Positions 12,650 through 23,137 of a stretch of DNA of 64,000 nt are shown here, piece after piece (the first letter of the stretch is position 1; every line of letters begins with the position of its first letter). A program made the translations under genes and the position numbers. Source of the stretch: Lycorma delicatula (Eukaryota; Arthropoda; Insecta; Hemiptera; Fulgoridae). The DNA lies in NCBI RefSeq assembly GCF_047948215.1, contig NC_134458.1, positions 86,817,260 through 86,881,259 on the forward strand, in the 5' to 3' direction. Below the pieces are notes generated by a model. The model made no database searches and was not told the DNA's origin. It worked only from the letters and a program-made list of their open reading frames with translations.

Positions 12650-14211
12650 ATGAGTCTAGAGGAAGAATCTCAGGGGTTGATGATACCATCTACCAGTTTG
12701 GAGTCTGTGAACACTGCCGAAAGAAGAAAAGAACGAAGAGAGTGTGAACTCAGAAAGCGAAGAGACCCCCCAAGCACAGAAGACAGAAAACCTGAAGGAG
12801 AACTAGTTGGATTAATTACGGAACTAGAAGAGCTTCCTACTATACCACATGGTAATATAGATAAAAATACTAAGAAGGAGGTGAGGTAGGTTGAGAAACA
12901 ATTGTACAACTTGGTGCGGGAGATTGCGGATTTTAAGTCATTGTTGAAGAAAAGGTCCGTTGAGAGAAACGCAACTGAGGTAGCTATGCAGACTGGATTT
13001 TGAGGAAGACCGTGAGGGTGTGCAACAAATGTTAGTTCGAGATCTTGGTGAGGAAGAGTTGACTGAATTGTTGTTCAGGAGGTGGCCGGCTGAGGTCTAT
13101 AAGTATGCAGTAGATTGTAAAGCTCCATGTTTGGAAATTGAGGATGTAGATCCGGTGGTGGTTATTGACCTGTGTCACTGGAGATGCCGTTAGTAAACAG
13201 TGTGTATAGGAAGATACCTAATTTGAGATTACACACCGGCTATAAAAAACTTAAGGTAGAGCAATTGATGGCTTTGGCGCCTGCCACCAAGGTGCTCATT
13301 GTGAGGATTTGATGGAAGCTAAGAAGATGATATACGTAATAGTTGTGGACTCAGCATTAAAGGTACGTAGAGTTATAGCTTGCATGAAGAAGTGTATTGG
13401 TAAGATTTTTCAAATGGGAGATAAGTTTGTGTTTGGGTCGACAGGTGATAAAGTAGGAAAATTATTAAAGAAAATGATGGAATATGTAGGCAGGAAAAAG
13501 AAAACTGAATATAGAGTATATCTTGAGATTAATCAGAGAGTGAGGTCTATGGAGAGGCCGCGTGGTCCTCCCTCAAAAACTATTGCAATCAAAACGCAAT
13601 GTAGGAGCTACACTGACCTCCTGAAACATGTGAAGGAGGTTGTAGCAGGTGAACTGCCAGAGATCCTGTCTGTAAGAAGTGGGCAGACAGGCGAAGTCCT
13701 AGTCAGGATAAAGGATGATGGAAAGAAGGTTGAGGAATTCCAAAAGAGAGTCACAGATGAGGTGGTGGGGGTTAAGATTTCCCGATTGGATCGAGGAAGA
13801 TACGAGAGGATTGTAGTAAAAGACATTGATGCGTTAGTTACTTCTGATGAAATAATTGAATCCCTGGTCACAGCTACAGGGCTAGAGGCTGAGCAGTTTC
13901 AGGGCAGGACAGTCCAAGAGACATATGGCAAGACAAAATCTGCTACGTTGTTGGTACTCGCTGATATGGCTGAAATCATGTGTAAGAAGGGACGCATCAA
14001 AATTGGATGGATATCATGTAGAGTGATGTTGGGTACAGAAGTTGAGAGATGCTTCAGATGCTGGTCTATGGAGCATAGGGTGTCTAGATGTGATGATCTG
14101 GACAGGAGAAGGTCCTGTTTTGCTTGTGGTAAGGAGGAACATTTTAAGGTCGACTGCCCTGAAAAGTCTAGAAAGATAACTGATAAGTACTGGAGGCATG
14201 GAGGGCTCTAA
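12650..14211 (+). pseudogene. LINE A ORF1, gag-like protein with zinc knuckles
   Basis: An open frame of 300 codons (13,309-14,211) is preceded by broken pieces of the same protein from 12,650. The N-terminal piece is highly charged (Arg/Glu-rich, likely coiled coil). The central part has TIAIKTQCRSYTDLLKHVKE and IVVKDIDALVTSDEII, the RNA-binding fold region of R1-type ORF1 proteins. The C-terminus carries two knuckles: CFRCW...H...C and CFACGKEEHFKVDC. The protein would coat LINE RNA. The open part ends at TAA 14,211, nine bases before the ORF2 start codon, the usual close spacing. Frameshifts around 12,890-13,310 break the 5' half. Confidence 0.82.
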
Positions 14212-14219
14212 AATGCAAA

Positions 14220-14408
14220 ATGCTTAAGATACTGCTGACTAATGCTAATAGGAGTGATCTCTCACATGATCTTGTTGACATCATTTTGAAAGAGAATAAG
14301 GTGGATGTTATAGTGCCCTCGGAGCCTAACAAGTGCACTATGGCCAGTAATATGTGGTGTGCTGATGCAGCGGGTGATGTGGCCGTCAAGGACGTCAGTG
14401 GTAGTTAT
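14220..14408 (+). pseudogene. LINE A ORF2, endonuclease N-terminus
   Basis: Starts MLKILLTNANRSDLSHDLVD and continues KVDVIVPSEPNK, the first strands of an AP-type endonuclease (the LxxNxxRS and xxSEPN positions of R1-group elements; the canonical Gln of QEP is Ser here). It runs to VAVKDVSGSY, where LINE B is inserted. The frame resumes at 19,909 as GWSLFYRDNGLVAIEF, giving a seamless join across one copy of the target duplication. Confidence 0.8.
14396..14408. repeat. target-site duplication of LINE B, left copy
   Basis: cagtggtagttat, repeated perfectly at 19,909-19,921. It lies in LINE A ORF2 and directly precedes the (TAAA)n-type tail of LINE B. Confidence 0.93.
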
Positions 14409-15039
14409 TTTTATTTATTTATTTATTTTTTGAGGGTACGCGCCTCAACGCGTTATCATCCCCTAGATTTTTTTTTATAAAAAAAATTAAAGAAACTAAA
14501 ACTAGTCTAAAAGATAAATAAAATTTACAACTAATATCAGATAAAATCTAAAATAAAGCCAAAAGTAAATAACTCTTCCAGAACAAAACATATACGCTAC
14601 AATATTAATTTTTTTGTATTAACCCAGCACTACGCAAAAATAGAAACATCCGGTTTAAAACTTCATTATGATTGCACAAGATACCACGGATTTTTCTGGG
14701 TAGTTTAATTTACGACACAACACCACCTAACATATGCAGTCTATGAGTTATGGCGCACAGTCATGCGGCAATTGCATCGTGCGCATAGGGGTACGTGTCC
14801 TGCTGACATCAGGTACTCGTGTGTGACTCGTATGTGCTATACGCAATCGACAGAGGATCACTTCCTCACGACGAGTTTTTCTGCATGAGGAGTCCCATGG
14901 TAACACAGAATCTTTAATGTGCCGGAGTTTATTATCAACGGTAGCCGTCCAGTCACCTTGCCACCTCTCTCTTAGAGATTGTTTTACGTAATTAATAAAA
15001 TCAGAAGTAGGAACACGAGTGGTGAAAGGAGGTTGATTA

Positions 15040-15420
15040 CATGCGTCTTGATGTTCGTGCGGAATCTGCATGTTCATTACTTGGAATCCCTACGTAGCCA
15101 GAGACCCAGCAGAAACTTACTTCTGTGTTGCGATTATTTAACTCAGCGATTGCGTTGTAGATTTCGATGACGATAGGATATCTCGAATAAAAGTTTTTTA
15201 AGGCTTGGGGAGCACTACATGGGTCACTGCAAATAAGGATATTTCTATACTTAGGGTTAATGATATTTAGAGCCTTATTTATAGCGTATAGTTCAGCGGT
15301 AAACACACTTGTAATAACCAGATAGACCAAACATATAAGTTCTATCATTGACAACGAACGGTATCGTTCTGTTTCGACCCATCAGTGTATACTACCGCGT
15401 CTAGGTTCAACTTTGAGAGA
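15040..15420 (-). pseudogene. LINE B RNase H domain
   Basis: Reading the - strand gives VVYTDGSK (first catalytic Asp), a frameshift, then VFTAELYAINKALN (catalytic Glu), ILICSDPCSAPQAL (catalytic Asp) and VSFCWVSGYVGIPSNEHAD (last acidic site). The order and spacing are those of RNase H domains in I-type LINEs, which remove the RNA strand during cDNA synthesis. The usual His of the WVPGHxGI motif is Tyr here (SGYVGI). The frame is interrupted after the first motif by two stops. Confidence 0.83.
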
Positions 15421-15674
15421 ACACACTGAAACATTTGTTGGAAGGCAGTAAGTAGTGTTGATTGCTTATTATATATCGTGAGGTCAAACAAAATTTATAA
15501 GGTTTATTCCCTACAGAGGATATGAGCACGGATACACTGGAAAGAAAGAATGTGTGTCAACATCTATATGCTACAGTAGACGTCGGGTACGGACACCTAC
15601 AGGTACAGTACAACGAGGATGGTCCTCATACCTTCACAGGGCTTGATCTAAATGCACCTGTGGCAAGCCGAAGG

Positions 15675-15716
15675 AAAGCATGATGTACAGCATCCAAAGC
15701 ATGATGTACAGCATCC
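15675..15716. repeat. perfect 21-bp tandem duplication in LINE B
   Basis: aaagcatgatgtacagcatcc occurs twice head to tail (15,675-15,695 and 15,696-15,716). In the - strand protein it duplicates seven residues in frame (LDAVHHA twice). It is a local tandem duplication. Confidence 0.95.
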
Positions 15717-15859
15717 AGCATTTTAAGCACGGTATGACGAGCTGAAGAGTAGGTGACACAAAACCATAATCTAAACGGGAACGAACAAAGGAATAATAAA
15801 AATGTATCATACATGACCGACCGGCTCCCCAGTTGGTGTTACTAAGGACTTGCATCATA

Positions 15860-16944
15860 TCTAAGCGTTACATTTTGTTTTTAATTCTTTGATATGTTCG
15901 ACCCAAGTAAGATGGCTATGAAAAAATAAACCTAAAAACTTGACATAAGGAGAGATAGCAGTAAGCTCTCCGTTCAGAAAAACTTGCGGAATAGAAGGGT
16001 TTTGTAGCCGAGAAAAGACTACATATTTTTTTCGGATGAAAACGTGAAGCCGGTAACCCTGGACCAAGATTCAAGGTGAAATATAGTGTTCTGTAGAAGT
16101 TTCTCTGCTGTGGGTGTTGAACGGGTCGCAATGTAAATAGCAAAATCGTCAACAAATAGAGAACATGAGACAGGAGCCTGCGCACATTTGGTAATACTGT
16201 TTATGGCTACAGAAAATAAGGTGGCGCTTAATACACTACCTTGAGGGCATTCAATTCTCCAAGATAACACTACCTAAAAGAGAATCGTCAACACGAACGC
16301 GAAACTTTCGGTGATTTAAGAAACCCTGGATAAAAGCAAGCATATTGTCCTTGATTCCCCATTCTTTAAGGGTGTTAAGAATACCACGTCGCCAGGCCGT
16401 GCCATACGCCTTTTTTTATATCAAAGAAGATAGCGACGAGGTGCTGGCGGTGTAGGAAAGCGTTTTGTATGGCTCTTTCCATTAACACAAAATGGTCAGT
16501 GGAAGATCGTCCTTGTCGGAAACCACACTGTTCTGGAGATAAAAGGCAATGTCTCTCCAAGTACCATGTAAGCCTGAGGTTTACCATTCTCTCCATTACT
16601 TTGCACAAAATGCTTGAGGGGTTGGTTTTGTCTTTACCAGGTTTAAATACTGGTATAATAAATGCTTCTGACCAGCCGGGTGAGAAGACTTGTTCGAAGA
16701 ATAAACCATTGTAAATGTTCAATAGATATTGTAGCGCCGAATTAGGGAGGTGTAAAAGCATACCGAGGCGAATGTTGTCCGGTCCAGGGGAAGTGTCACG
16801 CGAGTTTTTAAGTGCGTGTGACAATTCCTTGAATACAAATGGGGCATTTAATTCGCCAACCGAATCACCAATGTTTAACGATACTACTTTTATCAGTATC
16901 TTGTACCTTTGAAAATCGTTATTATATGATGAAGTGAGAGACAC
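15860..16944 (-). pseudogene. LINE B reverse transcriptase
   Basis: The - strand shows SRDTSPGPDNIRLGMLLHLP (fingers), FIIPVFKPGKDKTNPSSI, a VMERMVNLRL stretch, LSPEQCGFRQGRSSTDHFVL, and FFDIKKGVWHGL (the catalytic Asp block, where AFD is normally read). It continues CPQGSVLSATLF and LFVDDFAIYI, the FADD-equivalent catalytic box. The two Asp residues of the second box are retained as VDD. The frames are separated near 16,375 and 16,270, so at least two indels are present. Confidence 0.85.
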
Positions 16945-16962
16945 CGAAAGAAAAGATTTTGC

Positions 16963-17334
16963 TTAAGTATTTGCCAGAGCCGAAGATGATGAAAGAAGTT
17001 CTTTAACAATAAGACCGAGAATGGATTGTTTCGGTGATCCGAAAATTGCATGGATCTTTTTCCATACAGTAGACGTGGGAATAGTGCGTGTGATAGTGTT
17101 CACGTATTTCGTCCATGACTTCTTCTTAGCGTCCAAGAATACTCGACGGCATACCGCTCTAGCCCTGCGGTATAAATTTAGATGTTCAGTTGTAGGCCTA
17201 CCATTAAATTTGCGTATTGCCTGCTGTCGATTCCTAATAGCATTTTTGCAATCATCGTTCCACCATGGATCGGAAGGACGTCTAGGGTTACCCGATGTTT
17301 GTGGGATATATCTGTTGGCATTTTCAAGTATCAT
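16963..17334 (-). pseudogene. LINE B linker between endonuclease and reverse transcriptase
   Basis: Reads PWWNDDCKNAIRNRQQAIRK followed by AVCRRVFLDAKKKSWTKYVN and TVWKKIHAIFG. The PWWNxxC and W..Y..T pattern is the conserved linker that precedes the polymerase in jockey/I-type LINEs. It is open over about 120 codons, with no separate function known. Confidence 0.8.
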
Positions 17335-17436
17335 GGACGTAAAAGAGGAAAGTTGGTCAAGGATGTTCGCACCATCGTCATACTGAGATTGGAAGGCTTT
17401 ATGGTATATATTCCAATCCGCCTTTTCAACAATCCA

Positions 17437-18091
17437 TCAACGTGGCCTTCTTTTCTCCTCGCGGTCTACACCGAAACCAGTAATAATTGGTCTGTGATCA
17501 CTGCCGTGAAAGTCATCACAAACAGACCAATTAAGGTGAGGGAGTAAACTCGATGAGCATATGGAGAGATCGATGTTAGATACAGTACCAGAAGATAAAG
17601 ACATGAATGTGTGTGATCCATTATTCAGTAGACAAAGGTCCAAGTGTTGTCTCAGTCAGTTTATCATATTTCCTCGACTGGAGCAGAAGGTTGAGCCCCA
17701 GGAAATATAGTGGGCATTGAAGTGTCCTACTATTAACGATGGAGATTGTATTTGCATGAGGAGATTTGAGATATCTATAGCACTGAACTCAGAGTTCGGT
17801 GAGAGATACAAATTGCAGATATGCAATTTGAAGAGATAGAGACCTTTACTGCAACAGCAGGAATGAGAGTGGCTAGTTGAATCCTTGTAGCCGACACCCC
17901 CTTCTTCATGAAAATAGCCACTCCACCACTCCTCTACTGTCTGCTAGACAGTCGTATCTCTCATAGAAGTACCCGGTGATTGTTATTGGAACATGTTGTA
18001 GAAGATGTGTTTCTTGGAAGCACATGATTAGTGGATCATGTGCGTGCACCAATACTCTAATATCTTCAATGCGTGACCGAAGACCTAACAT
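17437..18091 (-). pseudogene. LINE B AP-type endonuclease
   Basis: The - strand begins MLGLRSRIEDIRVLVHAHDP followed by LIMCFQETHL (the catalytic Glu in QETH). After frame changes it shows LHICNLYLSPNSEF, SPSLIVGHFNAHYISWGS (the GDFNAH box, with Asp changed to His) and GSDHRPIITGF (the terminal SDH box). The protein would nick target DNA to prime reverse transcription. The GDFN Asp substitution and stops show that it is inactive. Confidence 0.83.
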
Positions 18092-18689
18092 TTCACTAAA
18101 TAATGTTCATAGGTATAGATAAATAAATTCAGGAAAGTATAAATAATTAGTTGTATGTGATTCGGTTTTCCTTTTTTGTATTTTTGATTTTAAAGAACTC
18201 CGATGCCCTGGGGTCGGGTGGTTCTTCAACCATATCCTTCAGTATATGAGGTGATGGTGGAGGAGATTTAGTAGAATGGGATGCCGCAGATGACATCCCA
18301 GAGGGGGTGGTTACGTGGTTCCCTTAACAGGGAGCTTATTTGATGGCTTACCACCGCCAGCTGTGATTATCCTTGCCCGTACCGCTAAAACTTTGGGAAC
18401 AGGAACTATCATAGAAATCACACTTTTGGATTCACTAACTGCGATGAAAGACTTTTTGTTCATCTTTGTCAGTTTTGATATAGAGGCAGTTAGTGAGGCA
18501 ACTTGATCAGATAACATCTGAACAAGTTTTTTTAGCTCACTGCAGGATCCGCATAGCTGTTTACTTTAATCTGTAGGAGCTTGTTGTGATGTAGCGGCAG
18601 CAAAAGATACGTCTGGTTTAAGCAGGTTTCTTGAGTTAATATTTTTTTTTATATTCTCTGCGTGCCGCCGGAAAAGATAGTTTCTGCTC

Positions 18690-19100
18690 CGTAGAGATTC
18701 TGAGAGTTGCCTTTTCTTCCTTAAAAGTTGGGCAATATCGGGAGTGAGCTGTACGTGAACCACTGCAATTAGCACATTTTTCATCTTCTTGGGAGTTAGC
18801 ATCATTGTGGCCTTCCTTAGCACATCTACCACAGATCTCCGTTTTTGAGCAACATATTGTAGTGCGACCATACCCTTGGCATTTGAAACATCGTCGAGGG
18901 TTGGGAATGAAAGGTCGTACTCGAACTGAAATATAACCAATTTTTATTTTTTTCCGGTGGGACTGGAAGGTTAAACGTCAGTATAAGAGAAGGTGTTGGT
19001 TCTTCCATTCCGTTCTGTTTTTTCATAATACGCTTCACTTAACATGAGCACGAAGCTCATCAACTATCTCAGTGACCTCTATATCCATAAGATCTCGACA
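18690..19100 (-). pseudogene. LINE B gag-like zinc-knuckle region
   Basis: In the - strand frame that starts after the proline-rich RPFIPNPRR phrase it reads RCFKCQGYGRTTICCSKTEI, then CGRCAKEGHND and CANCSGSRTAHSRYCP, that is, three Cys-rich knuckles in a row as in jockey/I-type ORF1 proteins. They would bind LINE RNA. The flanking frames are shifted. The region from 19,100 to 19,908 should hold the ORF1 N-terminus and 5' UTR but is too decayed to translate with confidence. Confidence 0.7.
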
Positions 19101-19908
19101 AAAAATTACTCCGCGACTCGGAGAAATTTAGGGTTTTGTGGCATTCCGCACATATTTTTATACTGCCCATATTACGGAGACGTAAGATAGATCGAGTCTG
19201 TTCGTCATTGAATGTTTCAATTAGAATCGATCTGTCACGTAATTTTCTGATGTTCTTCGGGGAACCACTTGCACCTGTTATAGCTTTGTTTTTTCAAGAA
19301 AGGCGAAACTTTTTGGAGGGAACTACCTTCTTAACTATTTTGAAGAACAACGAATCGGATATTTTAAAATTCAAATCTAATGATTTGCAGTTCTCTTCGG
19401 TTGGACTTTTCAGACAAAGCTGACCGAGGCCTCTTCACAAGACTAGGTTTGGTGGTTTTTTCAGATGGACCACCAACCATCCTAGTATTTATAATTAGAA
19501 ACTAAATTTTATTCCCACGAATACCGGCGAAAAAACGGACCACTCCAGCAGAGCGCACGCGTACTGGAGCTAGAACAAAATAAAGCTGAGTTCGTCCTGG
19601 TGCCCAGAGGACATCGTTCGAGACTCACTACGTAGAGCCATTCACCCACCGGCACGATAGATCCCACCTTGGGTTACGGTTGCGTTTCATAAGATGTCGC
19701 GACACCACCGAGTGTAAATGTAAGAAATATCAATGTAGGATGTTGTTGTGTAGTAGTGTAAAAGGGTATATGTTGTAATTTATGTAGTATATGTGTATAG
19801 TGTAAAGTGTTCTGCAGCTCATTGTGTAGTAGGAAGAAAAGCTGCGGAGGCTAGGCCCGTGGGGACGCCAACCCCCAAAATCTTAAAGATTAAGACTACC
19901 CGTCGGGG

Positions 19909-19921
19909 CAGTGGTAGTTAT
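19909..19921. repeat. target-site duplication of LINE B, right copy
   Basis: cagtggtagttat, identical to 14,396-14,408. LINE A coding sequence resumes immediately to the right. Confidence 0.93.
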
Positions 19922-20560
19922 GGATGGAGTCTATTCTATAGGGATAATGGATTGGTTGCAATTGAATTTGTTGAAACTGTAGTTTGGTGCATATATTACG
20001 CCTAATTGTGAGATCTCAAGGTATGCAGAGTTTATTGACAGGCTGCATCGGCTGGTTAATAAATCGGTCAAGAAAGGCATAATAGTCGGTGACTTTAACT
20101 GTAGGGCTGTGGCTGCTGGAATTAATGTCACCAATAGAAGAGGAGAGATCCTAACGGAATTTCTGCAGCTGACAGGTTATTACTGTGTGAATGATCAGTC
20201 TCCAACATACCGAGCGAGGGAACATAGTTCTATATTGGATCTTGGCATAATGGATGGAAGATGGAGACACGATAATTTTAAGTGGAGGATGCTTGAAAAT
20301 GAAACAGCTAGTGACCATCTTGCAGTGTTATTGGAGGTTACAGATTTACACATTAGATCCAGAACAAGAGAAATTCCTAGGCGGCTTACAGAGCACCAAG
20401 TGGAAACTGTCGTGCGGAGGGTCGCCAACAGAATCAAATATGGAGTGTCGCTAACACAGGAGATATTCAGAGATGTCAGGGAGGAAATAGGACAATGTAA
20501 GGTAGTATGGGCCACAAACCGGTCTATTGGTGGTCCCTTAGAATCGGACAACTGAGACGT
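19922..20560 (+). pseudogene. LINE A ORF2, endonuclease remainder
   Basis: Continues the frame broken at 14,408: GWSLFYRDNGLVAIEF, then after a frameshift RYAEFIDRLHRLVN, IIVGDFNCRAVAAG (the GDFN box with catalytic Asp and Asn) and, at the end, ENETASDHLAVLLEV (the SDH box). Between them is HSSILDLGIMDG, the usual substrate-loop region. Both catalytic boxes are intact at the residue level, but the frameshift at about 19,980-20,040 inactivates the protein. Confidence 0.82.
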
Positions 20561-21192
20561 GAAATGCAACGCCGAAGAAGGATTGCTCAACGGCTGGCCA
20601 GAAATATGAGACCTGGATTTGAGGAAGCGTTGCGTGAATATAAGGCTGCTATAAATCTCCGTAACTTTGACGTAAAGAATGCGAAAAAGTTAAAATAGAG
20701 AGCACTGTGTGAAGAACTAGATAGTGTTCCATGGAGGCAAGCCTACTGAATCATGATGAAACGATTTGGTAGGCGTCTGCCGGTGCTTCCCGAAGTTTTA
20801 GCGAAAAGAGAACTGGTGAGACTACTCCCTTGTGATGAGGTGGTGGTTGAGTGTCCAGCGGAATTTGAGAGGAAAAGACTCTCTCTAGAAGAAATTTTGG
20901 CAGCTGTGAATGCGCTTGGGAATAATAGAAATCTGAGGCCAGACGGTATCCCGGCTCCAATGATAAAAGAATTGATGAGGTGTTTGCCTGGTGAGATGTT
21001 GGAGATTATTAACATACAAATTGAGAGGGGTGTTTTCCCAACGTGTTGGAAAGAAGCGCGATTGGTGTTTATACCTAAAAGCAGAACTGAAGATCTGGGT
21101 CTACAGACCTCTATGCATGTTAAATAATATAGCTAAAACGGTCTAAAAGGCAATTGCCAACAGGATTATGGAAGAATTCCGCACAAAATTCC

Positions 21193-21225
21193 TGCTGATT
21201 GTTATGGCATCCATAACAATCAGCA
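21193..21225. repeat. perfect hairpin, 15-bp arms, 3-nt loop
   Basis: tgctgattgttatgg, then cat, then its exact reverse complement. The right arm is genuine reverse transcriptase coding sequence (NNQHG); the left arm is an inverted copy of it that does not belong to the protein. Confidence 0.95.
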
Positions 21226-21300
21226 TGGATTCGTTAAAGGTCGGTCTGGCATACAGGCGGTAAATAGAGTGGTGGAATGGGCCGCTGAGGTCAACAGGGT

Positions 21301-21366
21301 ATGCCTCTTGTCCTAGAGGACGAGAGGCATTCCGGCTCTAGTGTTAGCTCTAGTGTCCGGAATGCC
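21301..21366. repeat. compound hairpin inside LINE A reverse transcriptase
   Basis: Two fold-backs overlap. atgcctcttgtcc pairs with ggacgagaggcat (13 bp, one mismatch, 4-nt loop; 21,301-21,330). aggcattccgg pairs with ccggaatgcc further right (21,325-21,366), with a duplicated ctctagtgt in the loop. About 45 bp of this is extra compared with what a continuous CLL...VRNA reading needs. Confidence 0.85.
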
Positions 21367-22180
21367 CTCAGTTTGGTTCCTTGGAACGTTGTTTTGACTG
21401 CGCTGAAAGATAGAGACATAAGCGATTACTTGTTGAGGCAGGTAAGTCAGTATTTGAAGGATCGGTGGGCGGTACTGGAGACGTTAGAAGGTAAATTAAA
21501 CCATCAGATGTTTAGAGGAGTACCGCAGGGGTCCGTTTTGGGGATCCTGTTATGGATTATAACGTTCGATGGAATGCTGAAACTACAACTTCTTTAGCAG
21601 GTCGACATGATAGCCTATGCCGATGATTTAGCGATAATGATTAGCGGCAAGACAGAGGATGTAATCACAGAAAAGGGAAATGACACGCCCTGTTGCGTAT
21701 TTCGGAGTAGATGAGAGTGCTCGGGTTAGACTTGTCGCCTGATAAGTGTCAATTTATCACATTGACCGGCAGACGTTGGATCGGACCTGTTAGACTCAAA
21801 ATTGGAGATTGCCAAATAAAGGAAGTTAATAAAGATAAATATCTGGGGGTCACGCTAGACAAAAGCTCCCGATTCAGTGAACATGTGCTGATTGTATGTA
21901 GTATAGCTGAAAAAACTTTAACTGCGCTGAGTAGGCTGATGATATCACATGCGGCGCCTAGATCCTCCAAGGAAAGGATGATAATGTCGACGACAACATC
22001 TATATTACATTCCGCGGCACCAGTATAGGAAGATACTCTGAGAGTTAAACTCAATTTATCAAGATTGTTGAGAGTGCACCATAGATCACTGCTAGGTGTG
22101 CTGGCGGCGTTTCGGATGATCTCATATGAGGCAGCTTGTGTTCTGACGGAAGTACACCGAAACATCTTCTGATTAAGAAG

Positions 22181-22230
22181 GAGCGTTGCTGGAGGTACGA
22201 AGGAAATCCTTCGTACCTCCAGCAACGCTC
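22181..22230. repeat. perfect 50-bp palindrome, 24-bp arms, 2-nt loop
   Basis: gagcgttgctggaggtacga plus agga, then aa, then the exact reverse complement. The left arm is LINE A coding sequence (ERCWRYEG). The right arm plus five bases of repeated gaagg is inserted before the true continuation (VKEPKK), so about 31 bp have been added. Confidence 0.97.
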
Positions 22231-22264
22231 GAAGGTGTCAAAGAACCAAAGAAGGTGGTCAAAG

Positions 22265-22289
22265 ATAGAGTTAACGATGTTAACTCTAT
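22265..22289. repeat. perfect hairpin, 11-bp arms, 3-nt loop
   Basis: atagagttaac, gat, gttaactctat, followed directly by a further atagagttaa-like copy. It is a second inverted insertion about 35 bp downstream of the large palindrome. Confidence 0.93.
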
Positions 22290-22690
22290 AGAGTTAAAGA
22301 TGTCAGTTGAAATAGTGCATGGGTGATAAGGCTGCGTGGACCAAATGACTTATAGTTGACCTAAAAGCATGGTTAAACAGAAAATATGGTGAGGTGGGTT
22401 TTTATTTAGCTCAAGTGTTAACTGGACATGGCACCTTCAACGAGTTTCTTCACCGGATTGGAAAGCGTGACGCCCCAGTATGTATGCACTGTGATAGTTC
22501 TGACTCGGTGAAGCATATTTAGATGTCGGGAATGGGAGGAAGACAGAGAAGCCTTTGGCCTTAGTGGAGTTAGACCAGATCATCTGATAAGTTTCATGCT
22601 GACTAATGAAAGCAACTGGAGTACTGTGGAGGGCTTTGTCAGGCGAGTACTGCGAGAAGAAAAAGCTGAAGAGCGGCGACGTGGGTACTG

Positions 22691-23137
22691 AGATTTATTG
22701 TAAGGGTTGGGCGGACAACCCCATCCGTGAGGGTCGGCATCCTTAGATGTTCCGGTTTCGATGAGCGGGTGGGGACTCCGGGGAAATGTTAGGTAGTTAA
22801 GGGGTACAAGGGGTAAACAAAAGACCGAGTCTCGGCCACTGGGTAGGAGTCCGGGGAGACGTAGTCAAGCCTGGCTTCCTCTGCTTTTGTGGTTAGAGGC
22901 AAATGGCACGAAACTGATTGTACAAATCGAGACCTGGTCTTCTGTGGGGAGGGCGGGAACGACGTAATCGGGCCCGGATTACTCTCTCTCGAGGATAAGA
23001 GGCAGGCAGAAGATAAAAGATCCGACCTGGAGGACTGACCTGCTATGCCGGACTTTCAGCCGGTAGGTGGGGAGGCCCCCTTAGAGTAAAAGGACACTCT
23101 CCTGGGCCAAGCTTTACTTAATTATATGTCCGGTCCA
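22691..23137 (+). other. LINE A 3' untranslated region
   Basis: GC-rich, ends tttacttaattatatgtccgg. It aligns along its length with the LINE C 3' UTR (25,760-26,165). Shared phrases in order are gcgggtggggactcc, agaccgagtc, cggccac, cgggaacgac, gggcccgg, aagatccgacc, ctgacctgc, gtggg and ggaggcccccttagagtaaaa with aaggacactct. The conservation between two diverged copies marks it as a defined LINE 3' end. Confidence 0.8.

Larger units (their letters stand above)
14409..19908 (-). mobile_element. LINE B, I-superfamily-like LINE with RNase H, nested in LINE A
   Basis: A 5.5-kb - strand element bounded by a perfect 13-bp duplication. Its 3' end (left) has a tail of TAAA-type repeats, and its 5' end (right) is close to 19,908. 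In sense order it encodes a gag with Cys knuckles (about 19,100-18,690), an AP endonuclease (18,091-17,437), a linker with a Cys/Trp-rich block (17,334-16,963), a reverse transcriptase (16,944-15,860) and an RNase H (15,420-15,040). The combination of AP endonuclease, reverse transcriptase and RNase H is that of the I superfamily. Each domain is crossed by frameshifts or stops, so the copy is inactive. Because it is flanked by LINE A sequence, it is younger than LINE A. Confidence 0.85.
20750..21700 (+). pseudogene. LINE A ORF2, reverse transcriptase
   Basis: Recognisable blocks are NRNLRPDGIPAPMIKEL, CWKEARLVFIPKSR, NNQHGFVKGRSGIQAV (21,214-21,261), LVPWNVVLTALKDRD, FRGVPQGSVLG (about 21,510-21,545) and MIAYADDLAIMI with the catalytic YADD box (about 21,606-21,642). 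The order is that of an R1-group polymerase. It is disrupted by two short palindromic insertions (21,193-21,225 and 21,301-21,366) exactly where family blocks should be continuous, and by a stop before the YADD block. Confidence 0.85.
21711..22690 (+). pseudogene. LINE A ORF2, thumb and C-terminal Cys/His tail
   Basis: An open block (21,711-22,028) reads GLDLSPDKCQFITLTGRRW and YLGVTLDKSSRFSEHV, the region following the YADD box in R1-group elements. Then come ISYEAACVLTEV, KKERCWRYEG, a palindromic insertion, VKEPKKVVKDR, LAQVLTGHGTFNEFLHRIGK, CMHCDSSDSVKHI and CREW. The last gives the CxxC-H-C zinc motif characteristic of the R1 group C-terminus. It ends VRRVLREEKAEERRRGY and a stop near 22,690. 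Several frameshifts, one of them caused by the 22,181 palindrome. Confidence 0.83.
12311..23137 (+). mobile_element. LINE A, R1-type non-LTR retrotransposon, split by LINE B
   Basis: A two-ORF LINE inserted in the hAT transposase gene. ORF1 (gag-like with zinc knuckles) lies at 12,650-14,211. ORF2 has an endonuclease (14,220-14,408 continuing at 19,909-20,560), a reverse transcriptase (20,750-21,700) and a C-terminal Cys/His tail (21,711-22,690), followed by a GC-rich 3' UTR to about 23,137. Removing LINE B and one copy of its 13-bp target duplication restores a continuous endonuclease frame. The copy carries many stops, frameshifts and short palindromic insertions, so it is dead. The 5' edge is uncertain (12,300-12,420); the C-rich run at 12,340 belongs to it or to the junction. 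The 3' edge is set by the match with the LINE C 3' end. Confidence 0.82.

Noticed and set aside
16469..17547. Open frames on + in the 14.4-19.9 kb region
   Set aside because: Shadows of LINE B coding sequence on the - strand, where domain motifs are clear.
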